This document shows positions 36,401-47,507 of a DNA stretch of 64,000 nucleotides, one piece after another. The stretch comes from Triops longicaudatus (taxonomy: Eukaryota > Arthropoda > Branchiopoda > Notostraca > Triopsidae): NCBI GenBank assembly GCA_022885665.1, contig JAGQDJ010000020.1:496001-560000 (forward strand), written 5' to 3'. The notes below the pieces were generated by a model, which was given only the letters and a program-made list of their open reading frames with translations, did no database searches and had not been told where the DNA came from. The position numbers and the translations under genes are program-made. How positions within the stretch are numbered: the stretch's first letter is position 1; each line of letters begins with the position of its first letter.

Positions 36401-37693
36401 GTTTTGTGTATGCCAGCAATGTTTTTTTTTCCTTTTTGGTTGTTAATAACGCCGAAGTTTACGCCGAGGCAAATGTTGGCACGCTACCAACTGAAATTTT
36501 GCCTTTTTTTGTACCGTATTGAGTGACATGACTAATATTGGTCTTTTTCTTCTTTTCTCTTGAACTCTAGGTAAGTCCCCATGGTTTCTGCATCTCTTTT
36601 GCTCATTTCAACTACTCCTCCGTCAATGCCAACGGGTCCTATGTCATCACTGTGGCGTCTGGGTTTGGCGCCCGTTTTTGTCCGCGTCGGAGTTAATGAT
36701 CCTCTGCCTATTGAGCTTCGCCCCGGTATTGTTTCCTCCTGGGTGTAGGCTAAAAGAGACCCACCGACAAGAACCTGTCAAGATATCTCTCGCTGCAGGC
36801 TCCAAAGCCACGATTGTTTTGCTCTCAGCCAGAACGACTTCCCCCAATCCTGGCACTTAATTTAAAGAAGCTTGAACCATTCTCTTCTGGCTTCGAGAAG
36901 CCGAAAAGCAAAGAGAATGGAAAAAAAAGGAAAGCTGGACGATTTTTATTGAACATTCGACGTTATTAACTATTACAAGCCTTTATTGGCACGAGTTCAG
37001 CAGTTGATAGCTCTCTTTGACATCTCTGTTCATATCTTTTACATAAGATTTTTTTCTGAAGAAGAACTATGCCGCAAAAGTAACGAATTAACGTTTTACG
37101 GTTTCTTTCCGATGTTACATCACAGTTAACAGTAAGAACGATTTTCACACGCTTAAAAATCGTTATTGTGGAAGTAGGAAGAAATTAAAAGGTTTCAGCT
37201 TGTTTTTCGCAGTAGTTTGGTGACATAAGAGTCCAAACTTAGTTACTTGAACGTGCTTCGTCCTGTATAACTTCCGTGTCTTTGTCATTTTGAAATAGTT
37301 CATAAATGAGTTGGTCAATGAGGCCGTGTTCACGCCCCACTAAAACCAAGGAATGTGTGACTAAAGTCGTCGGCTGCGTTCTTAACGTTTAGTGAATGCT
37401 ATAAGTACACAAGTGCTTCAATAACTTTACAGAAAGGACGATCATAGCTCTTAAACCATAAGAGTAAAGTAATTCGTCTTAAGGAAACGCTGCACCTGAG
37501 CTAGGGACTACGCCATCTAGTGTTTTTACGCTGCGAGACGAAAATGAGTAAAAATGACTCGTATCATAACTCAAAACTTATTGGATTGCAACCCTGTTTT
37601 CTCTGAAAATTCATATAAAAAATAATCTACTGACTGTCGAAGCCCGATTTTTGAAAATTTTTTCCTTCCAAATCTAAAAAATGTGTCTTATAT

Positions 37694-37993
37694 TGTTACG
37701 TTCTACTCCTTTTCAAATTCCGTTTATTCGTAACTTCCAATTTACAGCAACACCAAAACGAACTCCAATGTAAAATCACCCAAAAACACTCTCCTTCTCG
37801 TGCAAACTCTCACTTTCACTTTACAACAATCAAATTTCACTCTCAAGAAACAGAACTGACCCAAAGGAAGGTAAAAAAGGAACTCCCTATTACAGGCTGG
37901 GTGCAGGGGATTTCATTCCTACCAACAATGAATCTTAGGATTCATTGGTGGGCGGCTACGGAATTTGATTGTTGGGTAACAACGAACGCCACA
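37694..37993 (+). mobile_element. Solo LTR, family A long form, with ATAT target duplication
   Basis: 300 bp from TGTTACGTTCTACTCC to CGAACGCCACA, flanked by ATAT (37690-37693 and 37994-37997). The palindrome CCAACAATGAATC-TTA-GGATTCATTGGTGG lies at 37921-37951. This copy is close to the family consensus. Confidence 0.92.
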
Positions 37994-38212
37994 ATATGCA
38001 AACTTCTATAGCAATAATTTTAAGAAGTCTCTTACACAGACTTAATCATCTATACCATTACTGTCGCAAATATATTCCAAAATGTTTAACAACCTATGCG
38101 CTACGACCTGAATAGTTTTCTGTATTGTTCGCCCATAAGAGCCTTAAGTACGATCTTTTAAGATTCGGTACCGGTTTCAGGTACATACAAATGTGATTTC
38201 CATAAATTTTTT

Positions 38213-38298
38213 ATAGGAAAAAGCCTCGTATAACAACATTTGGTGCAATGAGTACAGTCCAGGAACGGATTAGGTTCGTTATACGAAGTAACATTGTA
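38213..38298. mobile_element. Short Tigger-like MITE
   Basis: About 86 bp with imperfect inverted ends: AAAGCCTCGTATAACAACA on the left and, read from the right, TACAATGTTACTTCGTATAA then CGAACCTAATCCGTTCC. The CTCG..TACGAAC.TAATCCGTTCC pattern is typical of Tigger/pogo termini. It is too short to encode a transposase. Confidence 0.6.
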
Positions 38299-39143
38299 TT
38301 TAGTAGTTAAACTGTATTTATTTTTTAGACTTGTTGACTAGTAAGTTAACTTAATTAGTGAAGCGGACTTTAGACTTATAAATCCAAGTAATTGCGTTAG
38401 ACGGAAAACTTAAAACAAAATCTCCATTAAAGCATGAGAAAATAGAAAATACTATAAATTAAGCAACTTTTCAGAAATGACGGTTGTAAATCTTTTGCTC
38501 CTAGCCATATTGGCTACTTGATAGTACCTTAAAGCTTAAAAAGTTAGTGAAAACATTGCTGCAGCATGATTTTAAATCCTCTGCAGAAAGGGTTGTAACG
38601 TCATTTGGCTACAGCTGGGGCTGTTGCTGGCAAAAGGCGGCTTGGGATTTATGCGTCTTCCTAAAACTTGAGGCAGGTTTATCTAATAAGGCCCACGAGG
38701 ATAGAAGACGGCAGGAAAGAGACAGGCACGACGCAAATGGACTATGGCATAATTTCTATCTTTGGGAGGTGCACAGTCTCCCGTAAGTGCAGATTACTTT
38801 CTCGTCAGCCATTTGGGTGGTGGGTGGGTAGGTGGAGTAGTCTTCTCCACCCTATCGATTTGCTTCTTTGTCTGCCTTTGGCTTCCCTTTCTTACCTCTG
38901 CCGTCAACCTTGACGCTGATCCTCGAGTTCTCAAGTACCCGGCGTCAAACTTTTCCGAGTCTTTGAACTTGAAATGCTCTCTTTGCCTCGGGCAACTCGT
39001 ATTATAGGTAATCTCCGTATTCAAGTGCAGTCTCTTTCTCGCTGGTGCGTCTCTCATCGCTCTTTCGCGCTCAGTGACGTCAAATACCAATATTTAAAGA
39101 GCTTTACTTGGTTTTTCAGTCTTTCACGGCTGGATTCTGTGTT

Positions 39144-39556
39144 TGTCGCCGCCAAAGTCGCGCTAACGGTGACAGGGAACTGTTCTGTTTTTATAAGGCA
39201 ATTTGCTCACTTTAGATAATTTTGATGAAGCAAAATACAGAGACCAATAGGTTACACTCATTCACTGTTAGTGATTTATTTTTAACTTAATTTTACAACA
39301 ATCAAATTATGTGCTGAAGAAATAGGTCTGGCTGAAAAGGAGGTCAAAAGGGGACTCACTGTTACAGGCTGAGTAATGGGGATTTCATTCTTACCAATAA
39401 TGAATTTTAGGCGTACGGTGGGCGGCTGCGAAATTTAACGGTTGGGTAACAATGAAATTGAACATAGTGGATATTTTGTCCATCGTACTGTTTCTACCAC
39501 GACAAAAAAAGCACATTAAATGTACACAAAAACCTTTCTCGCTTTAGCACGGAACA
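39144..39556 (+). mobile_element. Solo LTR, family B
   Basis: 413 bp from TGTCGCCGCC to AGCACGGAACA, nearly the same as the copy at 26427. Flanking 5-mers are GTGTT and ATGTT, so the target duplication has one change. Same orientation as the PDE4-type exons. Confidence 0.88.
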
Positions 39557-42500
39557 ATGTTTGTTGTCGTTTTTCTTTTCAATTTCAAATGCAGCGATAG
39601 CCCAATCCGTAATAAAGTGCACCCTTAAATTGGAGAGAAATTTGTGCCATTTTGTGAAGCTAGAGGCGATATTGAAGCAGGGAGAGAAAAAAATAAAAAC
39701 AAGGCTAGTAAGCAATGAAAGGTCTAATTTCCCAGGAGTAAATAGCGCCCTGCTCACATGCAGCATATGTGCATGTTAAGGAGGGAGGAGAAAAACATAT
39801 ACAAACAGGTCGCACACGCAAGATGCGTTTTCTGCGTTGAGGGGGGAAATGAGGGAACGTTGGCAGATGATCCGTTGCGATTGCTTTATGAACTCGGATT
39901 GTTGCTTTGGCCATTTAGTATGCAAGACTTCATTAGCTATGCATAGAGGGAACGTATTTGAAGCTTGTGCAAGTTTGGCAGGATGGTATGGTGCGGCTTG
40001 CGCGAGTGTGAGGTGGATACTTAGTGCATTGAACTTGAAATGTTAGCTTTCTTCCTTCGGCAGAGACGGTTATGGACTTTAATGAGCGGAGTTTTCGACT
40101 CGTTAATTATTTCGGAAGTTTGGGACCAGCGATGCGAATGAAAATGAGGAGAGCTTGAAGGCATAGTTTGTAGAGAATTTGTGTATTGTGCAGGGAAATG
40201 TTGAAATATTTATGAGATGTTGAAGTTATAGAAAAGAAAAGGAATGATAAGTTGGACAATTGAGTTAACGAAGAGCTGGAAAAAATCCAAGGAATAGAAA
40301 TACCGAAATTTTCATAGAAGTTTGAAGAAAAAGGAAGAATCTTATTGACATAAGAGTAAAAAGGAAGAATTTGAATATTGTTGTAGCGTTAGGAGTAATT
40401 TAATTTTCTTGTAACTTTGAACTTCCATTTACATTTATTTATTTTTATTTTTTTTTTGCGTGCGTAATGTTCATTATTTTACTTATTTATTCAAATGTGT
40501 TTATTGATCACGTATCCTTGTGTATTTATTTATTATCAGAACTTTATAATCAGAATTGTTATATCGAAAAATAAATACCAAATATATTGTGTTAAATCTA
40601 AAAATAAATACGATTAAACAATTAAAAATAAATAAAATAAAAAAATGTTCATTATTTTCGTGAAATTCATCCTGAAACTTTTTAGAGCGTTTTTCAAGGT
40701 TACTTCCCAAGAAATTGTTATACATTAGCCCTAATTTGAACTGTTATTGTAAAGATTTGAGTCTGCGAGACAAGAAGTCAGATTTTATTAGAAATATGTC
40801 TGCAGGGTTAATTGGACATTGGCAGAAGAACTAATGTTCTTTTTATGTGCGCATAAACTTCTTGGTATGTGAACTCGGATTTGCCAACTGAAGTATATTT
40901 CTCGGGCAACAAAACGGTTGTTAAGCAAAGGAAATGCAAGTTGCGAGTCAGAAGATTGGAATACTTTCCTAACCGAAGTAGTTCGCCAGTTCTTTGACGT
41001 AATCCACTGCTCGGATCCAGAAACGCAACGAAGAAGCTTGTTCCAACAACTTCCCGGCGAAAATTAAACTTGTCGCTGGAAAGTTATGACTCCCACTTGT
41101 TCGGGCCGTTTCCATTTTCAGCCAAACGGAACTTTTCCTTTTCGATTTATTGTGCACCGAAGTTTGGTCACAACATTTCGAACCGTGCTGCTCCGGCGTG
41201 TGAACGATAACAAAACCTACTGGTGTTAAGAGAATTCAATTTTTTGTAAACTCTAATTTTTAAAAATTCTCAGTTTATTTGAATTTTTAATTAGTTTTTT
41301 CTACCTTTTTTAATTTTATTTTTTTATCAGCGTTATTTATTTATTTATTTACTACACTTAAATGAAGGTATAGTATTCCAAACAAGTCGTACCACTTAAA
41401 ATGGTAATTTTCTACGATTGCAAGAAAAGCATTTCCTTCCTCGGTAAACAACTTTTTACACGAATTTATGAGATATTCTAGCGTGTCAAGCTCAGATATC
41501 TAAAACATTATAAGAAACCAACACCCAAAGAAACATTGTTTTTAACGCCACGTTTTAATCTTAGAAACTTCCACGTGATTTCCAACAAGCTTTCCGCTTG
41601 TGTTTTGCTAAATGTCGGGAATATCGCGTTAAAAGTCACGAAGTCCGCGTAATACAATCAGTCTGGCGCTTTGTAGGAGAAACTACCACAAACGCGAAGT
41701 TTGTTTTCTTTCGCTAGCGCTTCAAAGTGCGATCGAAAAGTTCTTTAAATAGGAACAGGACGTGACTGTGTTTTGCGATGATTTAGAATAGAAATCTCTT
41801 TTTTTTCACCGAGTAAAACGAAAAAGCCCTTTCCTCAAGTTCTGCCATAAGCTTTCGCCCACATTTTTTTCGGTTAATACCTCCTTTCTGTACTAAAAGC
41901 TCGCGAAGCTCATACATATTTATCTACAACAGTTCCTATTCATTCCAGTTTAAGATATAGCTAACAGAAAAAATATGATGTAAAGCCATGTTTTTCCGTG
42001 CTTAGCATGACAACACGCTTTTAGAAGCTTCTTTCAAAATTGAAATTCACATTTCCTGTTCGAAATATTTATTTCTAGACAACGTTTTGGTACAAAATTC
42101 CAAAACTTGCCCTTTTTTCTAGACCATAGCTGAAACTTTCCTTTTTAAAAAAAGCAAATTTTGCTGTTTCGGAGCCAAGAAGACAAAACTTCAAGCCATT
42201 GTGTCTCGTAATCCTCCGAGAGTATGTGCAATAATGAATTACAAAGTCGATAGCTGAGAATTAACGTCTTTAAAAGAAATTAACACGGTAAATCGAAACA
42301 TTTAAACGCTAAATCGAAACACTTAAAAGCGTAGTGTGAAATTGGTCTTAACTTTAGAGAAAATATTAGAAAATTGGAGTTGTTGAGTACGGAATTCATT
42401 GCATTGTTGTGAGTTTTTCGAAGCTTTGGGAGCTCGAAGCTTGACAGTATCTAATGCCACGTTTCGTGTGGCTAAATCACGCAAACTGGGTATAATGATC

Positions 42501-45326
42501 GACCAGATGTGGGCGGTTCGGTGTACCTTGTTACGAGTCAACTGTTTTTGTGTTATTTTTTTCCTTTTCAGCCCTTTTTAATCCAATCTTATTACTGCGG
42601 CATACGGGCGTGTAGGATCCATGTAGAGACACGCTGCTTCTGTTTTGATTGTCGGACTGGCTGGAGTCGATAACGCCCAATACGCGATAAGCTCTTCTTT
42701 TTTCCGTCGTTCATCCCCCTCTCCCTTTTTCGAACGTTCTGCTCTCCGTAACTCTTCTCCCCTTCCCCCGCTGGCTTGCCTTTTTTTGCCTTCAATACCG
42801 TGTCTGCCTTCACAGACGCAAGACGCGTGTACACCTTCACGACAGGGAACAAACAAGCTAAAGAAATGGAAGTTGAATGGGCAATTACATTCTCAGGCAA
42901 GGCGACGAAAGATACTTCTCTTTTTTCTTATACCTTTTCTTTCTTTTTTATGTATTTTTTGTTTTTTGTGTCTTTCTCTGCGGGTGACTCAGGGTTGAGA
43001 AGAGCGTGTGTTTTTTCTCCCGTTGGCCCACGAAAAATAAGCTTTAATTTTGTTAATGAATCGACTCCGTGGCTTCGCTGGCAAAAAGGGGTATTTTATT
43101 TTCGACTTGAGGAAACTTTATAACTTTTAGCAGCGTTCCAGCGAGGGTAATAGCGGAACAGGGCGTCGTAACCCTCCAGAGGGTTCTTTTCTTTTTCGAC
43201 GAGGTTTTCCTTTCGCAGGAGATTAGAGCGAACGTCTCGCTGGTACCGCGCCGTACCGCAAAAGCTGATAACGTACGGGTACGACGATATAACAAAGCAC
43301 CCGAGAGAAAAATGGCTTGGGATTTTTTCGCTCCGCTTGAAAGCTCGCGATCAGCTTAACATTAAAGGAGACTCCAATTGAAATCAAAGTCAAGATTTAA
43401 TATTTTATTATATGTTCATGATTGAACGTATTGTGGGGTTTTGTACAAACGTATGGATAAAGTACACAGATCGCGTATTTATAATCTCGTTTTATTTATA
43501 TTTATTTATATTTGTTTATATTTATATTTATATTTTAGATTTATTTATTTATATTTATAATCTCACACTTCAAGATTTGGTTTCAGGTTTTTGTTAGAAA
43601 ATTAGGTGCAGTTTTTTTTTGCGTTGGCAAAAGCGTAGGAAGCTGCTTTATGTAGGACATGATACTTCAAAATGGGAAAATTACTATATACATTATTATA
43701 GAAACTATTATATATTAAATTGAATTATTAAATATTAAATAATAAATTATTATGTAAACTATTCTATAAATAGGAAAATAAATAAACTTAAAGTTCAAGG
43801 TTGAGTCCAAGTTCCTGATGAAAGTAAAACAAGATAGCTTTAAGGAGAAAACTATTGTTTTTTTACCCTTATTTCCTGTTTTTGGTAAATCCCAAGAATA
43901 GGAAAGCTTAAAGGCGACCTTCGATTTTGGGAGATAACGTTTATGGACGAGTTCCGAATGTCGTCACATAGATGGATAGTGGGAGCCAAAGTTCTTAAAA
44001 CTCTATTATCGTTAGTATAGAGTCGTTTGCATAAATTGGAAAGGCAGGATCGGCCAGTTAGGGAAAAGAAACCTGGGCAGTGGACTCTGCACTGAGTCAG
44101 CGTGCCAGCGGGTGCCAATAATTTATGTCCATAGAGTATCATCGCGCAATCGCATCCGTTCGACCACGTATGACTTTATGTGAAATCTCTTGGAAATTAA
44201 GTCTCTATAAGCATACCAAGCCTCCAAAGCTTGGAAAGATAAATGACGTAAATCAAGATTTGCTGAATGCCCCAAAAATAGGATACCTAAGCAGACTATT
44301 TTTGTTATAGCTTTTGAGGAGAAAAAGTTTGACAAATTGCAAATGGCTTCCTGGAAGTTTATGACAACAAGAAAGGGACATTAGAGAACGTTTCGTGAGT
44401 AAATCATTATTCTAACAGTCAGAAAACATATTGACAGCTTAGTACAATCGAGATTTTATAATCGACGAGTAAAAAATCGGAATTAATTTAAAATTTTCGT
44501 TCCTGTTTTTGCGTGGATATTTCTCGCTTTTAATCGCACTTTTTGTAATTTTTGATTTTTGTGAATTAATTTCGTACCAGAATTGGCCAAGATCGCGGAA
44601 TTACAAGCATGGAAATACGGTTGAAACGTTTGGTATATTTAATGTTTTGTACTAATAATTAATGCATTATGTGAATGAGAAATTAATAGTTTTCTAGTAT
44701 TGAAGTTGTTCCTGTGAACTCCAATAAATATCCTTACAATAAAAATAGTAATAAACATTTTAATCTAGTTTTATTATGGAAGTATTTCAGTGACAACTGC
44801 GAAATTTCGTGAAAAAGTAAAATTGTATAAAATGTAGCTTTTGTAATAAGTTCCGATTTTTTTTAAAAGTTATGTTGTCCAGGGTCTCTAAATAGAAGAT
44901 TACACTTAACGAACCTCGTAGTAACTTAAAATTAATCGCCTCACCACTCCAACATTATCTCACAACGTCCGTATTCCTTAAACCCGTCTGAAGTTAATGT
45001 TCAGCTTGTCTCAGCGTTCAAAACGCGACCTAAATCAGCGCCGTCTCTTAATCTTTCGCTCCGTTTACAAGGAAAGATTATTTGTACCGCTTCGTTGAAT
45101 GGAGATCATTAATCATTGTCCAACCCCAAGTCTCTCAACTCCCGAGCCATTTTTTCTTGCCCTTGAGTTTCTCCACAAAGGTGAAATCTTCATTCCCGCT
45201 TTAAAAAAATAAAAATAAAATAAAAATAAATAAATAAAAAAAGACTTCGTTTTCTGTTTTCCCAGCGTAATTATTAGTATCTGTCTCAGTAACAGCTCTT
45301 TTTTTTCTTCATTTATTTATTTTGTG
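39557..45326. other. Intronic gene desert
   Basis: About 5.8 kb. A GC-richer island at 42580-43320 has overlapping frames on both strands, none with recognised motifs. TATTTATA-type low complexity occupies 43490-43562. No gene is supported. Confidence 0.45.
43490..43562. repeat. (TTTATA)n-type low-complexity tract
   Basis: Irregular repeats of TTTATATTTATTTATA over about 70 bp. Confidence 0.85.
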
Positions 45327-45873
45327 CACTACTACCTCGTGCAACAAACCTAATCCGTTCCTAAATGGCGTTCGCTATAAGAAGTGTTCGGTACGACTCG
45401 CAATTTCCCATAAAATTAAATGGAAATTGCTTTTGCCGGAACTCTTTCCAAGTCTTAAGTCACAGAAGCGTAAAAACTAGAAAAAAAAGTCTAAAATTCT
45501 AAATTTTCTTATTTATTGACTTCTTTAATGTTGCATTTAAATCAATTGAAATCAAATATAATCATTTAAATTCAAATAAAATCATTTAAAATCAAATAAA
45601 ATCATTTAAAATCAAATAAAATCAATTAAAATCGAATAAAATCATTTAAAGTCAATTAAATGCTTTTATTTATAATTCTTAAGCTTTCTGCTTATATTTG
45701 CTTATATTTCTGCTTATATTTATATTTCTCATTCTTCGGTAAGATTCCAATTCAGGGTATTTTCTCGGTTTACCTTCCTCAAATTTTTGGTGCCTTCGCG
45801 GTCGTTGTACAAAGCATTTTTTTCCAAAGCGCAGCTTCGCTATACGAGTTATTCGATATACGAGATACTACTA
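45327..45873. mobile_element. Tigger-like non-autonomous element
   Basis: About 550 bp. The left end is CACTACTACCTCGTGCAACA followed by AACCTAATCCGTTCC. The right end, read inward, is TAGTAGTATCTCGTATATCG then AATAACTCGTATAGCG. Both follow the Tigger terminal pattern. The interior has no transposase but holds an ATTTAAAATCAAATAAAATC tandem array at 45540-45660. Confidence 0.55.
45540..45660. repeat. About 20-bp tandem repeat inside the MITE
   Basis: Roughly six imperfect copies of ATTTAAAATCAAATAAAATC. Confidence 0.88.
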
Positions 45874-46965
45874 TATTTTCATTCTTTGTTATGTTAAGTA
45901 TTTTTTAATTTATTTTTAATTATTTTAGTTTTGTAGTTATTTTGTGTTTTTTAATTAGTTTTGTGTCACCTTGTTCGCATTGTTTCGACAACTACTTTTG
46001 GTTAGTACCATTATTCTCGGGATATGAAGCTTTTCCAGAAAGCCAACACAAAGGCTCAAGAGCGAAGGAAAATATTGAGCTTTTCTGTAAGAGCCTAGGC
46101 ATTATTATGCGCTTAGTGTTGAAGACCCTTGACACCGGACACGGTGGTAAATACCTCGCAAGCAGCACCAAGAAAAAGAAAAGAAAATGAAAAAGCACCT
46201 TTAAAACGAAGGCAGACAAGGCAAGAGGGAGAAAGAAAGTCTCCAAGCGTGCTCTTATAGTTGTGTGTAACTCTGTGATTCTCACCATGAAGTCCCGCGG
46301 CGCGCTCACGCTCTCCTGCCGGCAATACCGCCACCGAAACGCTAAAGCCAAGGCAGAAGGGATCCGAACACCGAAGGATTCGCTCTTTTAGTTCCTGCCA
46401 AGCGGCCCTGCAACCCACACAATGTGCTGGGCCGGTGCTATTATCCCCTGAATTCCTCTAAAAGGCAACTTTGGTTCTCCCCTCCCTACCGTTTTAAACC
46501 TCAGTGGTCACTTTTTACCCTGCTGCAATTCTTTTTTTTTAACAATATCTCTCGATACCTCTTAAATTAACTGAAAATAACGAAAAGCTTTGATTAGCTC
46601 TTATTGGAGATTCATGGCTATAATGGACGTAAATAGTGCTAACACGTGCTTTGATCGTTCTTTAACTGTGAAATGGCGATGATATATATTCATTGTTGGA
46701 GCTGTTGTGTATCAGCACGGATCAAAGTGATGTGAGCGGCGCCTTTGCGTCCTATGGACACATTTTTGAAGAGTTGGGAAAACGTGGCAGGAAGAGGTTG
46801 TCAAACGCTATTGAGATAAGACGACGTTGATAAAAACGGCTGCGACATAAGCAGCTCGCTAGGAAGCTGTATTTAAGAGGAAGTTGGCTTCTGTTCCTTC
46901 GCAAGAACGGAAAACAGGGACTTTGATTGTGTTTCGGAAATGTGACAAATAGCCATAAATAATGA

Positions 46966-47089
46966 ATAGTCAAATCTCTGTATAACGAACTGTCAGGCAT
47001 TGTGCCAGTTTGTAAGCTCTCGAGCTAAGTGCGATCCGGCTGTACCGAACATGGTCCCACGAGGTTCGTTATAAAGACATAGTACTGTA
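46966..47089. mobile_element. Tigger-like MITE beside a first exon
   Basis: About 124 bp. The left end reads TAGTCAAATCTCTGTATAAC then GAACTG. The right end, read inward, is TACAGTACTATGTCTTTATA then ACGAACCTCG. The ends are imperfect inverted repeats with TA at both borders. It stops 68 bp before the ATG at 47158, so it may supply promoter or leader sequence to that exon. Confidence 0.6.
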
Positions 47090-47157
47090 AGTGCATGTAA
47101 AAGTGGGAACAAATGTGAATATTTTTGGGAAAAGTTGGCGTTCGGGAAAAGAGCGAA

Positions 47158-47507
47158 ATGGGGAGTTTCACATGGGCGGTGCCTGAACTCCGTGTTGAAG
47201 GTGATGACACGGAAAAGAATGTAAACGACAGTCCTGATTCCGTGAGCAGTAGCTCGACCACGGTAACGGTGACGGGGGAGGAAAAGCGTGACGGTGATTC
47301 GGGTCATTCGTGGACCAGTTTAGCAAGTCAGGGTGACGAAGAAGGTTTGACATTACTGCAGCAGCCCCAGTGGTTTTCCGACAATAACGTTGGCAGCAGC
47401 GGAATGCCAATTCGCTATTCCGATCTTCCGCGCGAAGGAGCGCTACCGTTCGGCTCCTTCTTGTCAATTCCCTGTCCGCCGCGGCGCAGACATTCCTGGA
47501 TATGCAG
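47158..47507 (+). CDS. PDE4: PDE4 alternative first exon with RRRHSWIC motif (PDE4D3-like end)
   Basis: ATG 47158 opens 116 codons plus two bases to an AG|GTACGC donor. The N-terminal part is acidic and Ser/Thr-rich (DSPDSVSSSSTTVTVTGEE), and the end is CPPRRRHSWIC. Mammalian PDE4D3 begins with a short N-terminus containing FRRHSWIC immediately before the shared FDVDNG exon, and its serine is a known PKA and anchoring site. The motif and its position at the exon end are therefore the best evidence that this is a PDE4 gene. Phase 2 also fits the mammalian split codon. The longer, acidic N-terminal extension has no counterpart that I recognise. A MITE lies just upstream. Confidence 0.83.

Larger units (their letters stand above)
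31273..37693. other. Intronic gene desert
   Basis: About 6.4 kb. The region 32640-32960 is very AT-rich with repeated TAATATTT words. A T run of about 55 bases with a single undetermined base at 33466 occupies 33417-33473. A separate 140-codon frame is listed on its own. Otherwise I see nothing gene-like. Confidence 0.45.

Noticed and set aside
38547..38786. Frame ending in CC|GTAAGT with phase 2, like the PDE4 first exons
   Set aside because: It contains no ATG (begins at GTG), has no basic RR-x-S end, and one frame in three would fit phase 2 by chance.
42592..43123. Overlapping frames on both strands in a GC-rich island, tested as a first exon
   Set aside because: No frame combines a good ATG, motif and phase-2 donor; composition alone is not enough.
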